NCBI GenBank assembly: GCA_019429255.1
Contig: JAHYIY010000014.1
Span: 1-62,348 of the forward strand
Origin: Desulfuromonadales bacterium
GTDB lineage: Bacteria; Desulfobacterota; Desulfuromonadia; Desulfuromonadales; Geopsychrobacteraceae
Reading direction: 5' to 3'
Length of the DNA stretch: 62,348 bases
Position 1 is the stretch's first letter. The number at the start of each line of letters is the position of its first letter. Shown here one piece after another: positions 13,143 to 24,331 of the stretch. The notes below the pieces were generated by a model. That model had not been told where the DNA came from and did no database searches. It saw nothing but the letters and a program-made list of their open reading frames with translations. The position numbers were made by a program, and so were the translations under genes.

Positions 13143-15221
13143 GTGGCTCGTATAGTACCACTGAATAGAACACGTAATATCGGCATTATGGCTCACATCG
13201 ATGCTGGTAAAACTACAACAACTGAACGGATCCTGTTCTACACAGGGGTTTCTCATAAGCTGGGTGAAGTCCATGATGGTGCGGCAACGATGGACTGGAT
13301 GGAGCAGGAACAAGAGCGCGGTATTACCATTACCTCCGCTGCAACAACCTGTTTCTGGAAAGACCATCGTATCAATATTATTGATACCCCTGGTCACGTC
13401 GACTTCACCATCGAGGTAGAGCGCTCACTTAAGGTCCTCGATGGCGCCGTTGCCGTCTTTTGTTCCGTCGGTGGTGTCGAGCCCCAGTCTGAAACTGTCT
13501 GGCGTCAGGCCGACAAGTACGGCGTTCCCCGTATCGCCTTTGTTAACAAGATGGATCGCATTGGTGCCGATTTTGATCGCGGTGTTAACATGATCCGCGA
13601 ACGTCTCGGCGCAAATCCTCTGCCGTTGCAGTTACCCATCGGTTCGGAAGAAAACTTCCGCGGTCTGGTTGACCTGGTTACCATGCAGGCGCTGGTATGG
13701 GATGATGAGTCGCTTGGTGCCAAGTACGACATCATTGATATTCCAGCCGAAATGGCTGACGAAGTGCAGGCTGCTCGTGACGCCCTGCTCGAAGAAATTT
13801 CATCACATGATGATGTGTTGATGGAAAAATATCTCAGTGGCGAAGAGTTAAGTCTTGATGAAATCAAGGCAGCCATTCGCCAGGGCATGAAAAACATCCA
13901 TTTCTGTCCAGTGCTGTGTGGCAGCGCTTTTAAGAATAAGGGCGTTCAGACCTTGTTGGATGCGGTGGTTGACTATATGCCTTCACCAGTCGATGTCCCC
14001 CCGATTAAGGGTTTGCATCCTGATACTGGTGCCGAACTCGAGCGACCTGCAGCTGATGAGGCCCCCTTTGCCGCCCTGGCGTTCAAGATCATGACCGACC
14101 CCTTTGTCGGCCAGTTGAGTTTTTTCCGCGTGTATTCAGGTATTGCTGAATCCGGTTCAACAGTGCTTAATTCGACCAAGGGCAAAAAAGAGCGCTTTGG
14201 ACGATTGCTCAAGATGCACGCTAACAAGCGTGAAGAGGTCAAGCAGGTTTACGCCGGTGATATTGCCGCCGCCGTCGGTCTGAAGCATACAACCACGGGC
14301 GATACCCTCTGCAATCCGGAGCATCCGGCCCTGCTGGAGTCGATGGATTTTCCTGAGCCGGTTATCCACCTGTCGGTTGAGCCGAAAACCAAGGCTGACC
14401 AGGAGAAGATGGGCGTTGCCCTTGGCAAGCTGTTATCCGAAGACCCTTCAATGCGCGTCAGAACGGATGAAGAAACCGGGCAGACCATTCTTTCCGGTAT
14501 GGGCGAGTTGCATCTTGAGATTATTGTTGATCGCATGAAGCGTGAATTCAAAGTCGAGTGTAACGTTGGTGCTCCACAGGTTGCCTACCGTGAATCGATT
14601 ACCAAGTCGGTTCAGGTGCAGGGCAAGTTCGTGCGCCAGTCCGGTGGTCGTGGTCAGTACGGCGATTGCTGGTTGCGTATTGAGCCGGGTGAGCCTGGCG
14701 AAGGCTTTACTTTTATTGACGAAATTAAAGGTGGCGTTATTCCGCGTGAATATATCCCTGCCGTTGGTAAGGGTGCGGAAGAGGCAGCGCAGAATGGTGT
14801 GCTTGCAGGTTTCCCCATCGTTGACGTTCGTGTTGCCGTATTTGATGGTTCCTATCACGACGTTGACTCGTCAGAGATGGCCTTCAAGATTGCCGGCTCC
14901 ATGGGTTTCAAGGAGGGTGCCAAAAAAGCAGCACCTGCCTTGCTCGAACCCATTATGGCGGTTGAGGTAGTGGTTCCTGAAGAGTACATGGGCGATGTTA
15001 TTGGCGATCTGAATAGTCGCCGGGGCCGCATTATGGGGATGGATTCACGTGCCGGCGCCCAGGTAGTTAATGCCCATGTGCCGTTGTCGAGCATGTTCGG
15101 CTACGCCACCGATCTGCGCAGTGCGACCCAGGGTCGTGCAACCTATACAATGGTATTTGATCATTACGATCAGGTGCCCAAAGCGCTCAGCGAAGAGATT
15201 ATTGCCAAGGTTAATGGCTAG
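13143..15221 (+). CDS. fusA: Elongation factor G
   Basis: This 692-residue ribosomal translocase GTPase has G1 [12 protein letters not shown] (about residues 17-28), G2 [12 protein letters not shown]3 DTPGH and G4 NKMD, followed by the five-domain EF-G body ending in [19 protein letters not shown]. The start is GTG at 13143 after AGGAGA. It is followed 11 bases later by tuf. Confidence 0.98.
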   Translation: MARIVPLNRTRNIGIMAHIDAGKTTTTERILFYTGVSHKLGEVHDGAATMDWMEQEQERGITITSAATTCFWKDHRINIIDTPGHVDFTIEVERSLKVLDGAVAVFCSVGGVEPQSETVWRQADKYGVPRIAFVNKMDRIGADFDRGVNMIRERLGANPLPLQLPIGSEENFRGLVDLVTMQALVWDDESLGAKYDIIDIPAEMADEVQAARDALLEEISSHDDVLMEKYLSGEELSLDEIKAAIRQGMKNIHFCPVLCGSAFKNKGVQTLLDAVVDYMPSPVDVPPIKGLHPDTGAELERPAADEAPFAALAFKIMTDPFVGQLSFFRVYSGIAESGSTVLNSTKGKKERFGRLLKMHANKREEVKQVYAGDIAAAVGLKHTTTGDTLCNPEHPALLESMDFPEPVIHLSVEPKTKADQEKMGVALGKLLSEDPSMRVRTDEETGQTILSGMGELHLEIIVDRMKREFKVECNVGAPQVAYRESITKSVQVQGKFVRQSGGRGQYGDCWLRIEPGEPGEGFTFIDEIKGGVIPREYIPAVGKGAEEAAQNGVLAGFPIVDVRVAVFDGSYHDVDSSEMAFKIAGSMGFKEGAKKAAPALLEPIMAVEVVVPEEYMGDVIGDLNSRRGRIMGMDSRAGAQVVNAHVPLSSMFGYATDLRSATQGRATYTMVFDHYDQVPKALSEEIIAKVNG

Positions 15222-15232
15222 AGGAGTTTACA

Positions 15233-16426
15233 ATGGCGAAGGCAAAATTTGAGCGGTTAAAGCCGCATGTTAACGTCGGAACGATCGGTCACGTTGACCA
15301 TGGCAAGACGACCCTGACCGCAGCGATCACCAAGGTGTTGGCTGAGAAGATGGGTAAGGGTGAAGTCAAGGCCTTCGATCAGATCGACAATGCTCCCGAA
15401 GAGCGCGAGCGTGGTATCACCATTGCCACGGCTCACGTCGAGTACGAGACCGAAAACCGTCACTATGCTCACGTTGACTGCCCCGGCCACGCCGACTATG
15501 TCAAGAACATGATCACCGGAGCTGCGCAGATGGACGGCGCCATTCTGGTGGTGTCTGCCGCCGACGGCCCGATGCCCCAGACCCGTGAGCACATCCTGCT
15601 CGCCCGTCAGGTTGGCGTGCCGGCCATGGTTGTCTTTTTGAACAAAGCCGACATGGTTGACGACGAAGAACTGCTTGAGCTGGTCGATATGGAGATCCGC
15701 GAGCTGCTGTCCAGCTACGATTTTCCCGGTGACGATATCCCGATCATCGCCGGCAGCGCCCTGGCCGCCCTCGAAGGGCGTGACGACGAAATCGGCAAGA
15801 ACAAGGTTCTCGAGCTGATGGAAGCCGTAGACAGCTACATCCCCGAGCCCGAGCGTGCCATTGACCGTCCGTTCCTGATGCCGGTCGAAGACGTCTTCTC
15901 CATCTCCGGACGTGGTACCGTTGCCACCGGGCGGATTGAGCGCGGCATCATCAAGGTGCAGGAAGAAGTTGCCATCGTCGGGATGAAGCCCACCGTCAAG
16001 ACGGTTGTTACCGGCGTCGAGATGTTCCGCAAGCTGCTCGATCAAGGTCAGGCAGGCGATAATGTCGGCATCCTGTTGCGCGGGGTCAAGCGTGAAGATA
16101 TCGAGCGTGGCCAGGTGCTGGCCAAGCCCGGCAGTATCACCCCGCATACCAAGTTCAAGGCCGAAGCCTACATTCTGACCAAAGAAGAAGGTGGTCGTCA
16201 TACCCCATTCTTCAAAGGCTATCGTCCGCAGTTCTATTTCCGTACCACCGACGTGACCGGGATTGTCGAGCTGCCCGAAGGTATTGAGATGGTCATGCCT
16301 GGTGACAACATTGCCATGACGGTAGATCTGATCACCCCGATTGCCATGGACAAAGAGCTGCGCTTTGCGATCCGCGAAGGTGGCCGTACTGTCGGCGCCG
16401 GTGTTGTCAGCGAAGTAATTGAGTAA
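15233..16426 (+). CDS. tuf: Elongation factor Tu (second, complete copy)
   Basis: This 397-residue GTPase delivers aminoacyl-tRNA to the ribosome. G1 is GHVDHGKT (about residues 19-26), G3 DCPGH, G4 NKAD, and [13 protein letters not shown] opens domain 2. An AGGAG site precedes the ATG. Unlike the first copy, it is followed after 23 bases by rpsJ with no terminator, so tuf and the S10 operon are likely read together. The last 137 bases match the partial copy at the window start. Confidence 0.98.
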   Translation: MAKAKFERLKPHVNVGTIGHVDHGKTTLTAAITKVLAEKMGKGEVKAFDQIDNAPEERERGITIATAHVEYETENRHYAHVDCPGHADYVKNMITGAAQMDGAILVVSAADGPMPQTREHILLARQVGVPAMVVFLNKADMVDDEELLELVDMEIRELLSSYDFPGDDIPIIAGSALAALEGRDDEIGKNKVLELMEAVDSYIPEPERAIDRPFLMPVEDVFSISGRGTVATGRIERGIIKVQEEVAIVGMKPTVKTVVTGVEMFRKLLDQGQAGDNVGILLRGVKREDIERGQVLAKPGSITPHTKFKAEAYILTKEEGGRHTPFFKGYRPQFYFRTTDVTGIVELPEGIEMVMPGDNIAMTVDLITPIAMDKELRFAIREGGRTVGAGVVSEVIE

Positions 16427-16449
16427 CAATAAAAAACTGAGGATTACAG

Positions 16450-16758
16450 ATGTCTACACAAAAAATCAGAATTCGCCTGAAAGCGTACGATCACAGTTTG
16501 CTGGATCAGGCTGTTGCAGAGATTGTTGATACAACCAAGCGCACCGGATCACGTCTGGTCGGCCCGATCCCTCTGCCCACCGTTATCAATAAATACTGTG
16601 TGCTACGTGGACCCCATGTTGACAAAAAGAGCCGTGAGCAGTTTGAAATCCGTACGCACAAGCGTTTGCTCGATATTATGGATCCAACCCAGCAGACAGT
16701 AGACGCCCTGATGAAGCTTGATCTGTCGGCCGGTGTAGACGTGGAAATTAAGCTCTAG
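16450..16758 (+). CDS. rpsJ: 30S ribosomal protein S10
   Basis: This 102-residue S10 (also NusE, partner of NusB and NusG in antitermination) begins [15 protein letters not shown] and contains [22 protein letters not shown] site precedes it. It opens the S10 gene string, which here follows tuf directly. Confidence 0.98.
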   Translation: MSTQKIRIRLKAYDHSLLDQAVAEIVDTTKRTGSRLVGPIPLPTVINKYCVLRGPHVDKKSREQFEIRTHKRLLDIMDPTQQTVDALMKLDLSAGVDVEIKL

Positions 16759-16795
16759 GCGTTTGTCTTTTAAGCGATAAGTTAAGGCTACGACA

Positions 16796-17419
16796 ATGAT
16801 CAATGGATTGTTAGGAAAGAAAATAGGAATGTCGCAAACCTTTGCGGCTGATGGCCAGCGTATTCCGGTGACGGTTATCGAAGCAGGCCCCTGTACGGTA
16901 TTGCAATTGAAAACCGTCGCAACCGATGGTTATGATGCTGCTCAGGTTGGCTTTGGCGTAAAAAGTGCGCACCGTGTCAACAAGCCGGAAATGGGGCACT
17001 TCAAGAAGGCTGGTCAAGGTGCTTTTGTCTTTGTCCGTGAGTTCGAGACGACCGGTAACTGTGCTGTCGGCGATCAGATCGTTTGCACTATGTTCAAGCC
17101 GGGCGACCGCATTGACGTAACAGCTACAAGTAAAGGTAAGGGTTTCCAGGGGGTTATCAAGCGTTGGGGTTTTTCCGGCGGTCGCGCCAGTCACGGCTCC
17201 ATGTTTAAGCGCAGACCCGGTTCTATCGGTCAATCAGCTACTCCTTCCAAGGTGATGAAGGGGAAGAAAATGCCAGGTCAGATGGGAAATCAGCGCACTA
17301 CCACACAGAATCTGATCGTCGTTGATGTGAGACCGGAGCAAAATCTTCTTCTTGTCCGTGGTGCTGTTCCCGGCCCTAAAAACGGACTGGTTGAAATTCG
17401 CAAAGGCATTAAGGCTTAG
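16796..17419 (+). CDS. rplC: 50S ribosomal protein L3
   Basis: This 207-residue early-assembly 23S rRNA-binding protein begins with LLGKKIGMSQTF. The long central loop that reaches the peptidyl transferase centre contains KGFQGVIKRWGFSGGRASHGS and PGQMGNQRTT. The gene sits in the standard S10 order between rpsJ and rplD. Confidence 0.97.
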   Translation: MINGLLGKKIGMSQTFAADGQRIPVTVIEAGPCTVLQLKTVATDGYDAAQVGFGVKSAHRVNKPEMGHFKKAGQGAFVFVREFETTGNCAVGDQIVCTMFKPGDRIDVTATSKGKGFQGVIKRWGFSGGRASHGSMFKRRPGSIGQSATPSKVMKGKKMPGQMGNQRTTTQNLIVVDVRPEQNLLLVRGAVPGPKNGLVEIRKGIKA

Positions 17420-17446
17420 CAGGCCAGGAGCTTCAGGAGTTAGATA

Positions 17447-18070
17447 ATGGCAACAGCAACCTTGTATGATCAAAATAAAAATCAGGTAGGTGAGTGTACC
17501 CTGTCCGATTCGGTTTTTAATGTCGAAGTCAAGGAGTATTTACTCCATGATATGGTACGTTATCAGCGCGCCGCCCGCCGTCAAGGGACTGCAGCGGTCA
17601 AAAGCCGCAGTGCGGTTGCCGGTGGTGGTAAGAAGCCCTATCGCCAAAAGGGTACAGGCAACGCCCGTCAGGGAACCATTCGCGCACCTCACTTCGTTGG
17701 TGGTGGTGTTGCCTTCGGGCCGACGCCGCGTTCCTATGCCTTTAAATTGAACCGTAAGGTGAAGAAGGCCGCACTGTGCAGCGCCCTTTCTGCCCGCTTT
17801 CAGGGTGAAAAATTGCTGCTGTTGAAGGATCTTTCGCTTGAAACGATCAGCACCAAGCAATTTCGTCAGTTCGTTGAGCGTTTTGATGTTGAAGGAGCGC
17901 TGATTGTTATTGACAGTGAAAACAAAAATGTGGAACTGTCCGCGCGCAATCTGCATAAAGTCAAGGTTCTGCGTGCTGCCGGCATCAATGTCTATGATAT
18001 TCTCAAATATCCGAATCTGATGATGACAGAGGCGGCTGTGACAGAAGTAGAAGGAGCGTTGGAGCAATGA
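17447..18070 (+). CDS. rplD: 50S ribosomal protein L4
   Basis: This 207-residue exit-tunnel protein has the L4 loop [21 protein letters not shown] (about residues 61-81) followed by [18 protein letters not shown]. In other bacteria L4 regulates its own operon. No long S10-type leader is present here, because rpsJ follows tuf closely. The stop overlaps the rplW start by four bases (ATGA). Confidence 0.97.
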   Translation: MATATLYDQNKNQVGECTLSDSVFNVEVKEYLLHDMVRYQRAARRQGTAAVKSRSAVAGGGKKPYRQKGTGNARQGTIRAPHFVGGGVAFGPTPRSYAFKLNRKVKKAALCSALSARFQGEKLLLLKDLSLETISTKQFRQFVERFDVEGALIVIDSENKNVELSARNLHKVKVLRAAGINVYDILKYPNLMMTEAAVTEVEGALEQ

Positions 18071-18354
18071 AACCACTGCATCAGATTATTCGCAAGCCGC
18101 TGATTTCTGAAAAAGGCAACCTGCTCAAAGAGGACTGCGGCGTCGTTACCTTCGAAGTTGCGCGCGATGCTAATAAGGTCGAAATCAAGCGGGCTATTGA
18201 AGATGCCTTTGATGTCAAAGTGAAGACCGTTAACACCGCTATTATCCGAGGCAAGGTTAAGCGTGTAGGTACCAACTTGGGGCAGCGCAACAATTGGAAA
18301 AAGGCTTTTATCACCCTCGAAGAAGGCCATGACATCGATTTTTTCGGCGTCTAA
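18067..18354 (+). CDS. rplW: 50S ribosomal protein L23
   Basis: This 95-residue protein at the tunnel exit is the docking site for trigger factor and SRP. It begins with [12 protein letters not shown] and contains [20 protein letters not shown], typical of L23. It is translationally coupled to rplD by a four-base overlap. Confidence 0.97.
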   Translation: MKPLHQIIRKPLISEKGNLLKEDCGVVTFEVARDANKVEIKRAIEDAFDVKVKTVNTAIIRGKVKRVGTNLGQRNNWKKAFITLEEGHDIDFFGV

Positions 18355-18387
18355 TCAGTACGCTTAGCAGGTATGGAGTAGCTAATT

Positions 18388-19215
18388 ATGGGCATCAGAA
18401 AGTATAATCCGACTTCTCCCGGTCGTCGTCAAATGACGTCTTCGACTTTTGAAGAAATTACCAAAAGCAAGCCGGAAAGATCATTAATCGAACCGATCAA
18501 GCGTAGTGGCGGCCGCAACAATGCAGGGCGTATTACCAAAAGACACACCGGTGGTGGTCATAAAAAGCAATATCGTGTGATCGATTTTCGCCGTGACAAG
18601 CTGGAAGTGCCGGCAAAGGTTGCCGCTGTAGAATACGATCCCAACCGCAGTGCGCGCATTGCTTTATTGTTTTACGCGGACGGTGAAAAGCGCTATATTC
18701 TTGCTCCATCGGGGCTTAATGTCGGGGACACTGTGGTTGCCAGCGAAAGTGCTGATATTCGTCCTGGTAACGCCCTTGCTATTCGCTCGATCCCTTTAGG
18801 TACCTGGGTTCACAATGTTGAGCTGAAGGTTGGCAAGGGCGGTCAGTTGGCCCGCAGTGCTGGTGCCTATGCCCAGATTGCCGCCAAAGAAGGTCGTTAT
18901 GCGCAGTTACGCCTGCCATCGGGTGAGGTTCGCCTGGTGCTCCAGGAGTGCCGTGCAACAATCGGTCAGGTTGGGAATCTTGATCACGAAAAAATCAAGA
19001 TTGGCAAGGCCGGCCGTAACCGTTGGCTGGGCAAGCGCCCACAGTCTCGTGGTGTGGCGATGAACCCGGTCGATCACCCCCATGGTGGTGGTGAAGGCAA
19101 GAGTTCCGGTGGTCGTCACCCGGTCACTCCCTGGGGTGTTCCGACCAAGGGTTACAAGACCAGATCTAATAAACGTACTGACAATTTTATTGTTCGTCGT
19201 AGAAACAAAAAATAG
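18388..19215 (+). CDS. rplB: 50S ribosomal protein L2
   Basis: This 275-residue core protein of the large subunit begins [16 protein letters not shown]. It has [20 protein letters not shown] near the N-terminus and the catalytic-region histidine segment [12 protein letters not shown] near residue 229. The length is normal, and it lies between rplW and rpsS. Confidence 0.98.
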   Translation: MGIRKYNPTSPGRRQMTSSTFEEITKSKPERSLIEPIKRSGGRNNAGRITKRHTGGGHKKQYRVIDFRRDKLEVPAKVAAVEYDPNRSARIALLFYADGEKRYILAPSGLNVGDTVVASESADIRPGNALAIRSIPLGTWVHNVELKVGKGGQLARSAGAYAQIAAKEGRYAQLRLPSGEVRLVLQECRATIGQVGNLDHEKIKIGKAGRNRWLGKRPQSRGVAMNPVDHPHGGGEGKSSGGRHPVTPWGVPTKGYKTRSNKRTDNFIVRRRNKK

Positions 19216-19239
19216 TAGCTAAGCCTGTAGGAGGCGTTC

Positions 19240-19518
19240 GTGGCAAGATCGGTAAAAAAAGGACCTTACGTGCAAGCATCGCTGATGCGTAAATTTGAAG
19301 TTGAGGGTGACACAAGTCGTAACAAGGTTGTCAAGACCTGGTCTCGACGTTCAACAATTATCCCTGAATTTGTCGGAATGACCTTTGCCGTACATAACGG
19401 TAAAAAGTTTGTACCGGTGTTTGTCAGCGAAAACATGGTTGGACATAAACTCGGTGAATTCGCGCCAACCCGTACCTACTACGGCCATGGCAGTGACAAA
19501 AAAAGTAAGGTCAGATAG
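19240..19518 (+). CDS. rpsS: 30S ribosomal protein S19
   Basis: This 92-residue S19 begins [15 protein letters not shown], contains [20 protein letters not shown] and ends in the basic [13 protein letters not shown] region. The start is GTG, after AGGAGG. It contacts S13 in the head of the 30S subunit. Confidence 0.97.
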   Translation: MARSVKKGPYVQASLMRKFEVEGDTSRNKVVKTWSRRSTIIPEFVGMTFAVHNGKKFVPVFVSENMVGHKLGEFAPTRTYYGHGSDKKSKVR

Positions 19519-19545
19519 TTAGTATCCTGACAGGAGTTTCGAATA

Positions 19546-19878
19546 ATGGAAGCACAAGCTAAATTGCGAAACGTTCGCCTTTCTCCACGTAAGGCGAGAC
19601 TCGTTGTCGATATGATACGTGGTAGAGATATTCAGGATGCCCTGAACCTGTTGCGCTTTTCGCCACAAAAAAGTGCTCCGATCGTCAGTAAGTTGCTTCA
19701 GTCGGCAGTTGCCAACGCTGAGCAGCAAGGTGCAGCTGATGTAGATAAATTGTTTGTTAAGTCGATTATGGTTGATCAGGGTCCCGTGCTCAAGCGCTTT
19801 ATGCCGCGAGCTCAAGGGCGTGCCAGCCGGATTCGTAAACCGACCAGCCACATTACCGTGGTTTTGAACGTCAAGTAA
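19546..19878 (+). CDS. rplV: 50S ribosomal protein L22
   Basis: This 110-residue protein has a tunnel-lining beta-hairpin. It contains [16 protein letters not shown] near residue 11 and the conserved [17 protein letters not shown] hairpin near the end. An AGGAG site precedes it. It is placed between rpsS and rpsC. Confidence 0.97.
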   Translation: MEAQAKLRNVRLSPRKARLVVDMIRGRDIQDALNLLRFSPQKSAPIVSKLLQSAVANAEQQGAADVDKLFVKSIMVDQGPVLKRFMPRAQGRASRIRKPTSHITVVLNVK

Positions 19879-19895
19879 TTCGAGGAGGTATCCCT

Positions 19896-20546
19896 TTGGG
19901 CCAGAAAGTTCATCCGATAGGATTTCGTCTGGGTATCAACCGGACTTGGGAGTCCCGCTGGTACGCAGATGCTGATTATGCTGCCAAACTCCATGCAGAT
20001 TTGAAACTGCGTGATTTTCTTAAAAAACGCCTTTTTCATGCGGGCATTTCCAAGATAGAGCTTGAGCGCGCTGCGAATAAAGTTAAGATCAATATCTATG
20101 CTGCGCGTCCCGGCATTATCATCGGTAAAAAAGGTTCTGAGGTTGAAGTTCTGAAAAAAGAACTGGCCAAAATTACCGATGATGAGTGTTTTATCAATAT
20201 CCAGGAAGTACGCAAACCTGAAGTTGATGCGCAACTTGTCGCTGAAAACGTTGTGCTGCAACTCGAACGCCGGGTTGCATTTCGTCGCGCGATGAAGCGA
20301 AGTGTCACTATGGCCTTGAAATTTGGCGCCAAAGGGATCAAGATCACCTGTTCCGGTCGCCTCGGTGGTGCTGAGATGAGTCGAACCGAATGGTATCGTG
20401 AGGGGCGTGTTCCCTTGCACACCCTGCGCGCTGACATTGACTACGGTTTTGCTGAAGCAAAGACGACCTACGGAATTATTGGAGTGAAAGTACTCATTTT
20501 CAAAGGTGAAGTGCTAGGCAAAGAGAAAGAACAGCCAGCGGGCTGA
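19896..20546 (+). CDS. rpsC: 30S ribosomal protein S3
   Basis: This 216-residue S3 begins [15 protein letters not shown] and has a KH domain with the GxxG loop in [14 protein letters not shown]. It lines the mRNA entry helicase site. The start is TTG at 19896, six bases after AGGAGGT. No ATG lies nearby in frame, so the TTG is well supported. Confidence 0.97.
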   Translation: MGQKVHPIGFRLGINRTWESRWYADADYAAKLHADLKLRDFLKKRLFHAGISKIELERAANKVKINIYAARPGIIIGKKGSEVEVLKKELAKITDDECFINIQEVRKPEVDAQLVAENVVLQLERRVAFRRAMKRSVTMALKFGAKGIKITCSGRLGGAEMSRTEWYREGRVPLHTLRADIDYGFAEAKTTYGIIGVKVLIFKGEVLGKEKEQPAG

Positions 20547-20562
20547 TCAGGAGTAACATATC

Positions 20563-20985
20563 ATGTTAATGCCCAAGAAGGTTAAACATAGAAAGCAGTT
20601 TACCGGCAGGATGACCGGTCAGGCCACTCGTGGCACGGAAGTTAGCTTCGGCGACTACGCACTACAGGCGACTGAATGTGGTTGGTTATCCTCCCGTCAG
20701 ATTGAAGCCGCTCGTCGAGCCATGACCCGCTACATCAAACGGGGCGGAAAAATCTGGATTCGCGCCTTTCCCCATAAGCCGGTCACCAGTAAGCCGGCTG
20801 AGACCCGTATGGGTAAGGGTAAGGGTTCCCTTGACAAGTGGGTTGCTGTCGTCAAACCCGGTCATATTCTCTATGAGATGCAAGGGGTAACCGAGGACAT
20901 CGCCCGTGAGGCATTCCGCCTTGGCGCCCATAAACTGCCGATGAAAACCAGGTTCGTGAAGAGAGAGGTCGGTAATGAAGACTAG
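20563..20985 (+). CDS. rplP: 50S ribosomal protein L16
   Basis: This 140-residue protein begins [12 protein letters not shown], matching the L16 family N-terminus, and contains [26 protein letters not shown]. It binds near the A-site tRNA. Its last 11 bases overlap the start of rpmC, so the two are translationally coupled. Confidence 0.97.
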   Translation: MLMPKKVKHRKQFTGRMTGQATRGTEVSFGDYALQATECGWLSSRQIEAARRAMTRYIKRGGKIWIRAFPHKPVTSKPAETRMGKGKGSLDKWVAVVKPGHILYEMQGVTEDIAREAFRLGAHKLPMKTRFVKREVGNED

Positions 20986-21166
20986 CGAATTTAAAGATCT
21001 CAATATCGATGAGCTTTGTGCCAAAGAGGCTGAGCTGCAGAAGGAATTGTTTAACTTACGCTTCCAGTTGCATACCGGCCATTTAGAAAATTCGGCCAGA
21101 GTGTCCCAGGTGCGCAGGGATATTGCGCGGGTCAAGACGTTTCTGTCCAGCAAGCAGCAAGCTTAA
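20975..21166 (+). CDS. rpmC: 50S ribosomal protein L29
   Basis: This 63-residue two-helix protein at the tunnel exit contains [20 protein letters not shown], the L29 signature. The ATG lies inside the end of rplP (GGTAATGAAGACTAG). rpsQ follows almost immediately. Confidence 0.96.
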   Translation: MKTSEFKDLNIDELCAKEAELQKELFNLRFQLHTGHLENSARVSQVRRDIARVKTFLSSKQQA

Positions 21167-21178
21167 GTGAGAGGTCAC

Positions 21179-21454
21179 ATGAGTCAAGAAGTTACAGAGC
21201 GCGGCAAGAGAAATACCAGGGTGGGCATTGTCGTCAGCGACAAGATGGATAAAACCGTTGTTGTCAAGATGGATAACCTGGTGAAACATAGCATGTACAA
21301 AAAAATCATCAAGCGGAAGGTCACCTGTAAGGCTCACGATGAGACAAACAGTTGCTCCATCGGTGATAAGGTTCTCATTGTTGAATCCAGACCCTTGTCG
21401 AGAGACAAGCGGTGGCGTGTGCGCCAGATACTGGAGAAAGCCGTTACGGCGTAG
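21179..21454 (+). CDS. rpsQ: 30S ribosomal protein S17
   Basis: This 91-residue OB-fold protein contains [16 protein letters not shown] and the C-terminal [16 protein letters not shown]. The ATG at 21179 after GAGAGG is chosen. A GTG four codons upstream lies directly after the rpmC stop and would add MRGH, which is not family-like. Confidence 0.96.
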   Translation: MSQEVTERGKRNTRVGIVVSDKMDKTVVVKMDNLVKHSMYKKIIKRKVTCKAHDETNSCSIGDKVLIVESRPLSRDKRWRVRQILEKAVTA

Positions 21455-21465
21455 GAGTTGATGTC

Positions 21466-21834
21466 ATGATCCAGATGCAATCCATGCTTAGCGTGGCAGA
21501 TAATTCCGGGGCCAAGAAACTTTGTTGTATCAAGGTTCCCGGTGGTTCCAAGCGCAAATACGCCGGAGTTGGCGATATCATTATTTGTAGCGTGAAAGAG
21601 GCTTTGCCGAATTCAAAAGTTAAAAAGGGTGATGTCGTCCGTGCCGTAATTGTCCGGACAACCAAAGAGGTGCCCCGTCCAGACGGATCCTTTATCCGTT
21701 TTGACAGCAACTCAGCAGTTGTTGTCAATACCGGTAATGAACCTATTGGAACCCGTATTTTTGGCCCTGTTGCCAGAGAACTGCGTGCTCGCCATTTCGT
21801 GAAGATCGCGTCGCTGGCTCCGGAAGTTCTGTAG
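21466..21834 (+). CDS. rplN: 50S ribosomal protein L14
   Basis: This 122-residue protein begins [19 protein letters not shown] and contains [20 protein letters not shown] at the end, both diagnostic of L14. The ATG at 21466 is preceded by TAGGAG. A longer in-frame extension overlaps rpsQ and is not used. L14 forms part of an intersubunit bridge. Confidence 0.97.
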   Translation: MIQMQSMLSVADNSGAKKLCCIKVPGGSKRKYAGVGDIIICSVKEALPNSKVKKGDVVRAVIVRTTKEVPRPDGSFIRFDSNSAVVVNTGNEPIGTRIFGPVARELRARHFVKIASLAPEVL

Positions 21835-21860
21835 TAAATCATCACTGGAGAAATTAAGTC

Positions 21861-22190
21861 ATGTCTATAGCCAAACTGCATGTCAAAAAAAATGACATGG
21901 TGAAGATTATCGCAGGTAAGGAGCGTGGCAAGACGGGTAAGGTATTGCGCGTGTTGCCTGACAAGGGGCGGGTCATTGTTGAAAGTTTGAACGTTGTAAA
22001 GCGTCATACGCGTCCGAGTCAGCTCAATCCCGAGGGTGGCATTGTTGAGAAAGAAGCGGCAATCAGTCTTTCCAATGTCATGCTTGTCTGTGGGTCCTGC
22101 AGCCAGCCGACTCGTACCGGTGTGCGCAAGCTGGAAGATGGAAATAAAACCCGTTACTGCAAAAAATGTAACGCGAGCGTTGATAAATAA
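21861..22190 (+). CDS. rplX: 50S ribosomal protein L24
   Basis: This 109-residue assembly-initiator protein has a KOW motif (VKIIAGKERGKTGKV, near residue 14) and the segment LNPEGGIVEKEAAI. Its C-terminal half carries a Cys-x2-Cys pair (VCGSC) and a second pair (YCKKC), a zinc-ribbon form absent from the E. coli protein but known in other phyla. Confidence 0.96.
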   Translation: MSIAKLHVKKNDMVKIIAGKERGKTGKVLRVLPDKGRVIVESLNVVKRHTRPSQLNPEGGIVEKEAAISLSNVMLVCGSCSQPTRTGVRKLEDGNKTRYCKKCNASVDK

Positions 22191-22202
22191 ACGGAGATCT
22201 TG

Positions 22203-22742
22203 ATGGCCAGGTTAAAGAAGATTCATCTTAACGAGCAGGTTCCAGCTCTGATGAAAGAATTCCAGTACAGAAATGTGATGGAAGTTCCAAAAATTGAGAA
22301 GGTAGTCCTTAATATGGGGTTGGGCGAAGCCATCCAGAATCCTAAACTCCTCGAATCCGCCGTAGAGGAACTCGGTCGGATTACCGGTCAGAAGGCAGTC
22401 ATTACGAAGGCCCGAAAGTCGATTGCCAGTTTCAAGTTGCGTGAGGAAATGTCAATCGGTGTTTGCGTTACCTTGCGTCAAGACCGTGCCTGGGAATTTC
22501 TTGACCGGCTTATCAACGTGGCTTTGCCGCGTGTTCGCGATTTTAAAGGGATTTCGGCAAAGGCCTTCGACGGGCGTGGAAACTACACCCTCGGGATACG
22601 CGAACAACTTATTTTTCCAGAAATTGATCTTGACCGCATCGCCAAGATTTCCGGACTGAATATTACCATTGTCACAACGGCAAAAACTGACGAAGAAGGA
22701 CGTGCTTTGTTGTCCGGACTCGGCATGCCGTTCAGAAAATAG
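22203..22742 (+). CDS. rplE: 50S ribosomal protein L5
   Basis: This 179-residue 5S rRNA-binding protein contains [16 protein letters not shown] and the C-terminal [28 protein letters not shown]. An ATG at 22203 and a TTG at 22200 are adjacent. The ATG after GGAGATCT is preferred. It is followed by rpsN. Confidence 0.97.
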   Translation: MARLKKIHLNEQVPALMKEFQYRNVMEVPKIEKVVLNMGLGEAIQNPKLLESAVEELGRITGQKAVITKARKSIASFKLREEMSIGVCVTLRQDRAWEFLDRLINVALPRVRDFKGISAKAFDGRGNYTLGIREQLIFPEIDLDRIAKISGLNITIVTTAKTDEEGRALLSGLGMPFRK

Positions 22743-22766
22743 TTATTACCCAAAGCGGAGGAAACT

Positions 22767-22952
22767 GTGGCAAAGAAATCGATGATTGCTAAATCAAAAC
22801 GAACCCAGAAGTTTGGTGTTCGTCAGTATAATCGCTGCCCGATTTGCGGTCGTCCACGTGCTTATTATCGTAAGTTTGATATGTGCAGAATTTGTCTGCG
22901 GAAACTGGCGTCAGCAGGGAAGATTCCCGGTGTCGTCAAGTCCAGCTGGTAA
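22767..22952 (+). CDS. rpsN: 30S ribosomal protein S14, zinc-binding type
   Basis: This 61-residue short form of S14 has two Cys-x2-Cys pairs (CPICG and MCRICL, residues about 24-43) that bind zinc, unlike the 101-residue zinc-free form. The start is GTG after CGGAGG. It sits between rplE and rpsH as in other spc operons. Confidence 0.97.
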   Translation: MAKKSMIAKSKRTQKFGVRQYNRCPICGRPRAYYRKFDMCRICLRKLASAGKIPGVVKSSW

Positions 22953-22973
22953 CAGCGTTAAGGAGAACCATCT

Positions 22974-23372
22974 ATGTCCATGACAGATCCGATGGCAGAC
23001 TTGCTCACCCGCATTCGTAATGCCGGAATGGCTGGTCATGCAAAACTTGATTTGCCATCGAGCAATATGAAAGTTGCTGTCGCAACCGTGTTGCAAGAGC
23101 AGGGTTACTTGAAGAACTTCAAGGTTATCAGTGATAACAAGCAGGGAATTTTGCGGATTTTTTTGAAATACGATGAAAATCAACTCCCGGTTATCCATGA
23201 GATTAAGCGGATTTCTAAGCCTGGTTGCCGTGTTTACGTCGGCAAGGGGGAGATTCCCAGAGTTAAAAATGGTCTTGGAATATCTATCTTGTCGACCTCC
23301 AAAGGTGTCATGGACGACGTCTCTGCGCGCCGTGAAAATGTTGGTGGCGAAGTTATCTGTACCGTCTGGTAG
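22974..23372 (+). CDS. rpsH: 30S ribosomal protein S8
   Basis: This 132-residue protein begins [18 protein letters not shown] and ends with [27 protein letters not shown]-type residues (the S8 C-terminal signature GG-EV-C-VW). In other bacteria it represses the spc operon. An AAGGAG site precedes the ATG. Confidence 0.97.
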   Translation: MSMTDPMADLLTRIRNAGMAGHAKLDLPSSNMKVAVATVLQEQGYLKNFKVISDNKQGILRIFLKYDENQLPVIHEIKRISKPGCRVYVGKGEIPRVKNGLGISILSTSKGVMDDVSARRENVGGEVICTVW

Positions 23373-23393
23373 AGCAGAGCGAGGAGTTACAAA

Positions 23394-23930
23394 ATGTCAC
23401 GTATAGGAAAGTTGCCAATTCCCATTCCAGCCGGGGTCAAGGTATCTCTAAAGGATCATGAGATAACCGTGACTGGTCCCCAGGGAACCCTGAAACAGGC
23501 ACTGCACGAGCGAATGGTTATTGTTGTTGAAGCGGAGCAGATTATTGTTAATCGTCCCAGCGACGATAAAACCGATCTGGCGCTGCACGGCTTGACCCGT
23601 TCGTTGATCAACAACATGGTCGTTGGTGTGACCCAGGGCTTCAAAAAAGGTCTTGAGATTCATGGTGTCGGCTATCGGGCCGAAGTCAGCGGCAAGGTGC
23701 TCACCATGTCCCTCGGGTACTCTCACCCGGTTGTCTATGAGTTGCCTGAAGGAATATCGGTTGAGGTGGAAAAACAGACCAAATTAACCGTTAGTGGTAT
23801 TGATAAGCAGCTGGTCGGCTCTGCATCGGCAAAGATTCGTTCGTTCCGTGCTCCCGAACCTTATAAAGGCAAAGGGATCAAGTACGCTGATGAACGTATC
23901 CTGCGCAAGGCCGGCAAGGCTGGTAAATAG
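23394..23930 (+). CDS. rplF: 50S ribosomal protein L6
   Basis: This 178-residue duplicated-domain protein begins [15 protein letters not shown] and ends with [19 protein letters not shown], the conserved C-terminal rRNA-binding segment near the GTPase centre. A GAGGAG site precedes it. Confidence 0.97.
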   Translation: MSRIGKLPIPIPAGVKVSLKDHEITVTGPQGTLKQALHERMVIVVEAEQIIVNRPSDDKTDLALHGLTRSLINNMVVGVTQGFKKGLEIHGVGYRAEVSGKVLTMSLGYSHPVVYELPEGISVEVEKQTKLTVSGIDKQLVGSASAKIRSFRAPEPYKGKGIKYADERILRKAGKAGK

Positions 23931-23956
23931 ATGCTTATAAAGCAAGGAGCAAAACT

Positions 23957-24319
23957 GTGAATGTCTCTCAGAAAAGACGTCTAGCGCGACTCAAGCGTCA
24001 AGCCCGCGTGCGTAAAAAAATTCGTGGGACGAGTGAACGCCCCCGGCTTTCTGTTTTTCGCAGTGCAAAACATATTTACGCCCAGATTATTGATGACACA
24101 GCAGGTACTACCCTGGTAGCTGCCTCTACGCTGGAAAGCGGCATCGATATGAATTCCAAGGGCAATGTTGAAGCTGCAAAGGTCGTTGGTACTGCTGTTG
24201 CCCGTAAGGCACTCGAAAAAAATATCAGCAGTGTTGTTTTTGATCGAAATGGATTCCTGTATCAGGGGCGCGTTCAGGCTCTGGCCGATGCGGCACGGGA
24301 AGCTGGACTCAAACTATAG
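23957..24319 (+). CDS. rplR: 50S ribosomal protein L18
   Basis: This 120-residue 5S rRNA-binding protein contains [20 protein letters not shown] and ends [24 protein letters not shown]. The start is GTG after AAGGAG. An upstream ATG is out of frame. Confidence 0.97.
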   Translation: MNVSQKRRLARLKRQARVRKKIRGTSERPRLSVFRSAKHIYAQIIDDTAGTTLVAASTLESGIDMNSKGNVEAAKVVGTAVARKALEKNISSVVFDRNGFLYQGRVQALADAAREAGLKL

Positions 24320-24331
24320 AGGAGATGATCT

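Noticed and set aside
15257-16429. Long antisense frame opposite tuf (and similar ones opposite rpoB, rpoC, ppdK and ackA)
   Set aside because: Long antisense frames arise from the codon bias of highly expressed genes; no start signals or protein families are seen.
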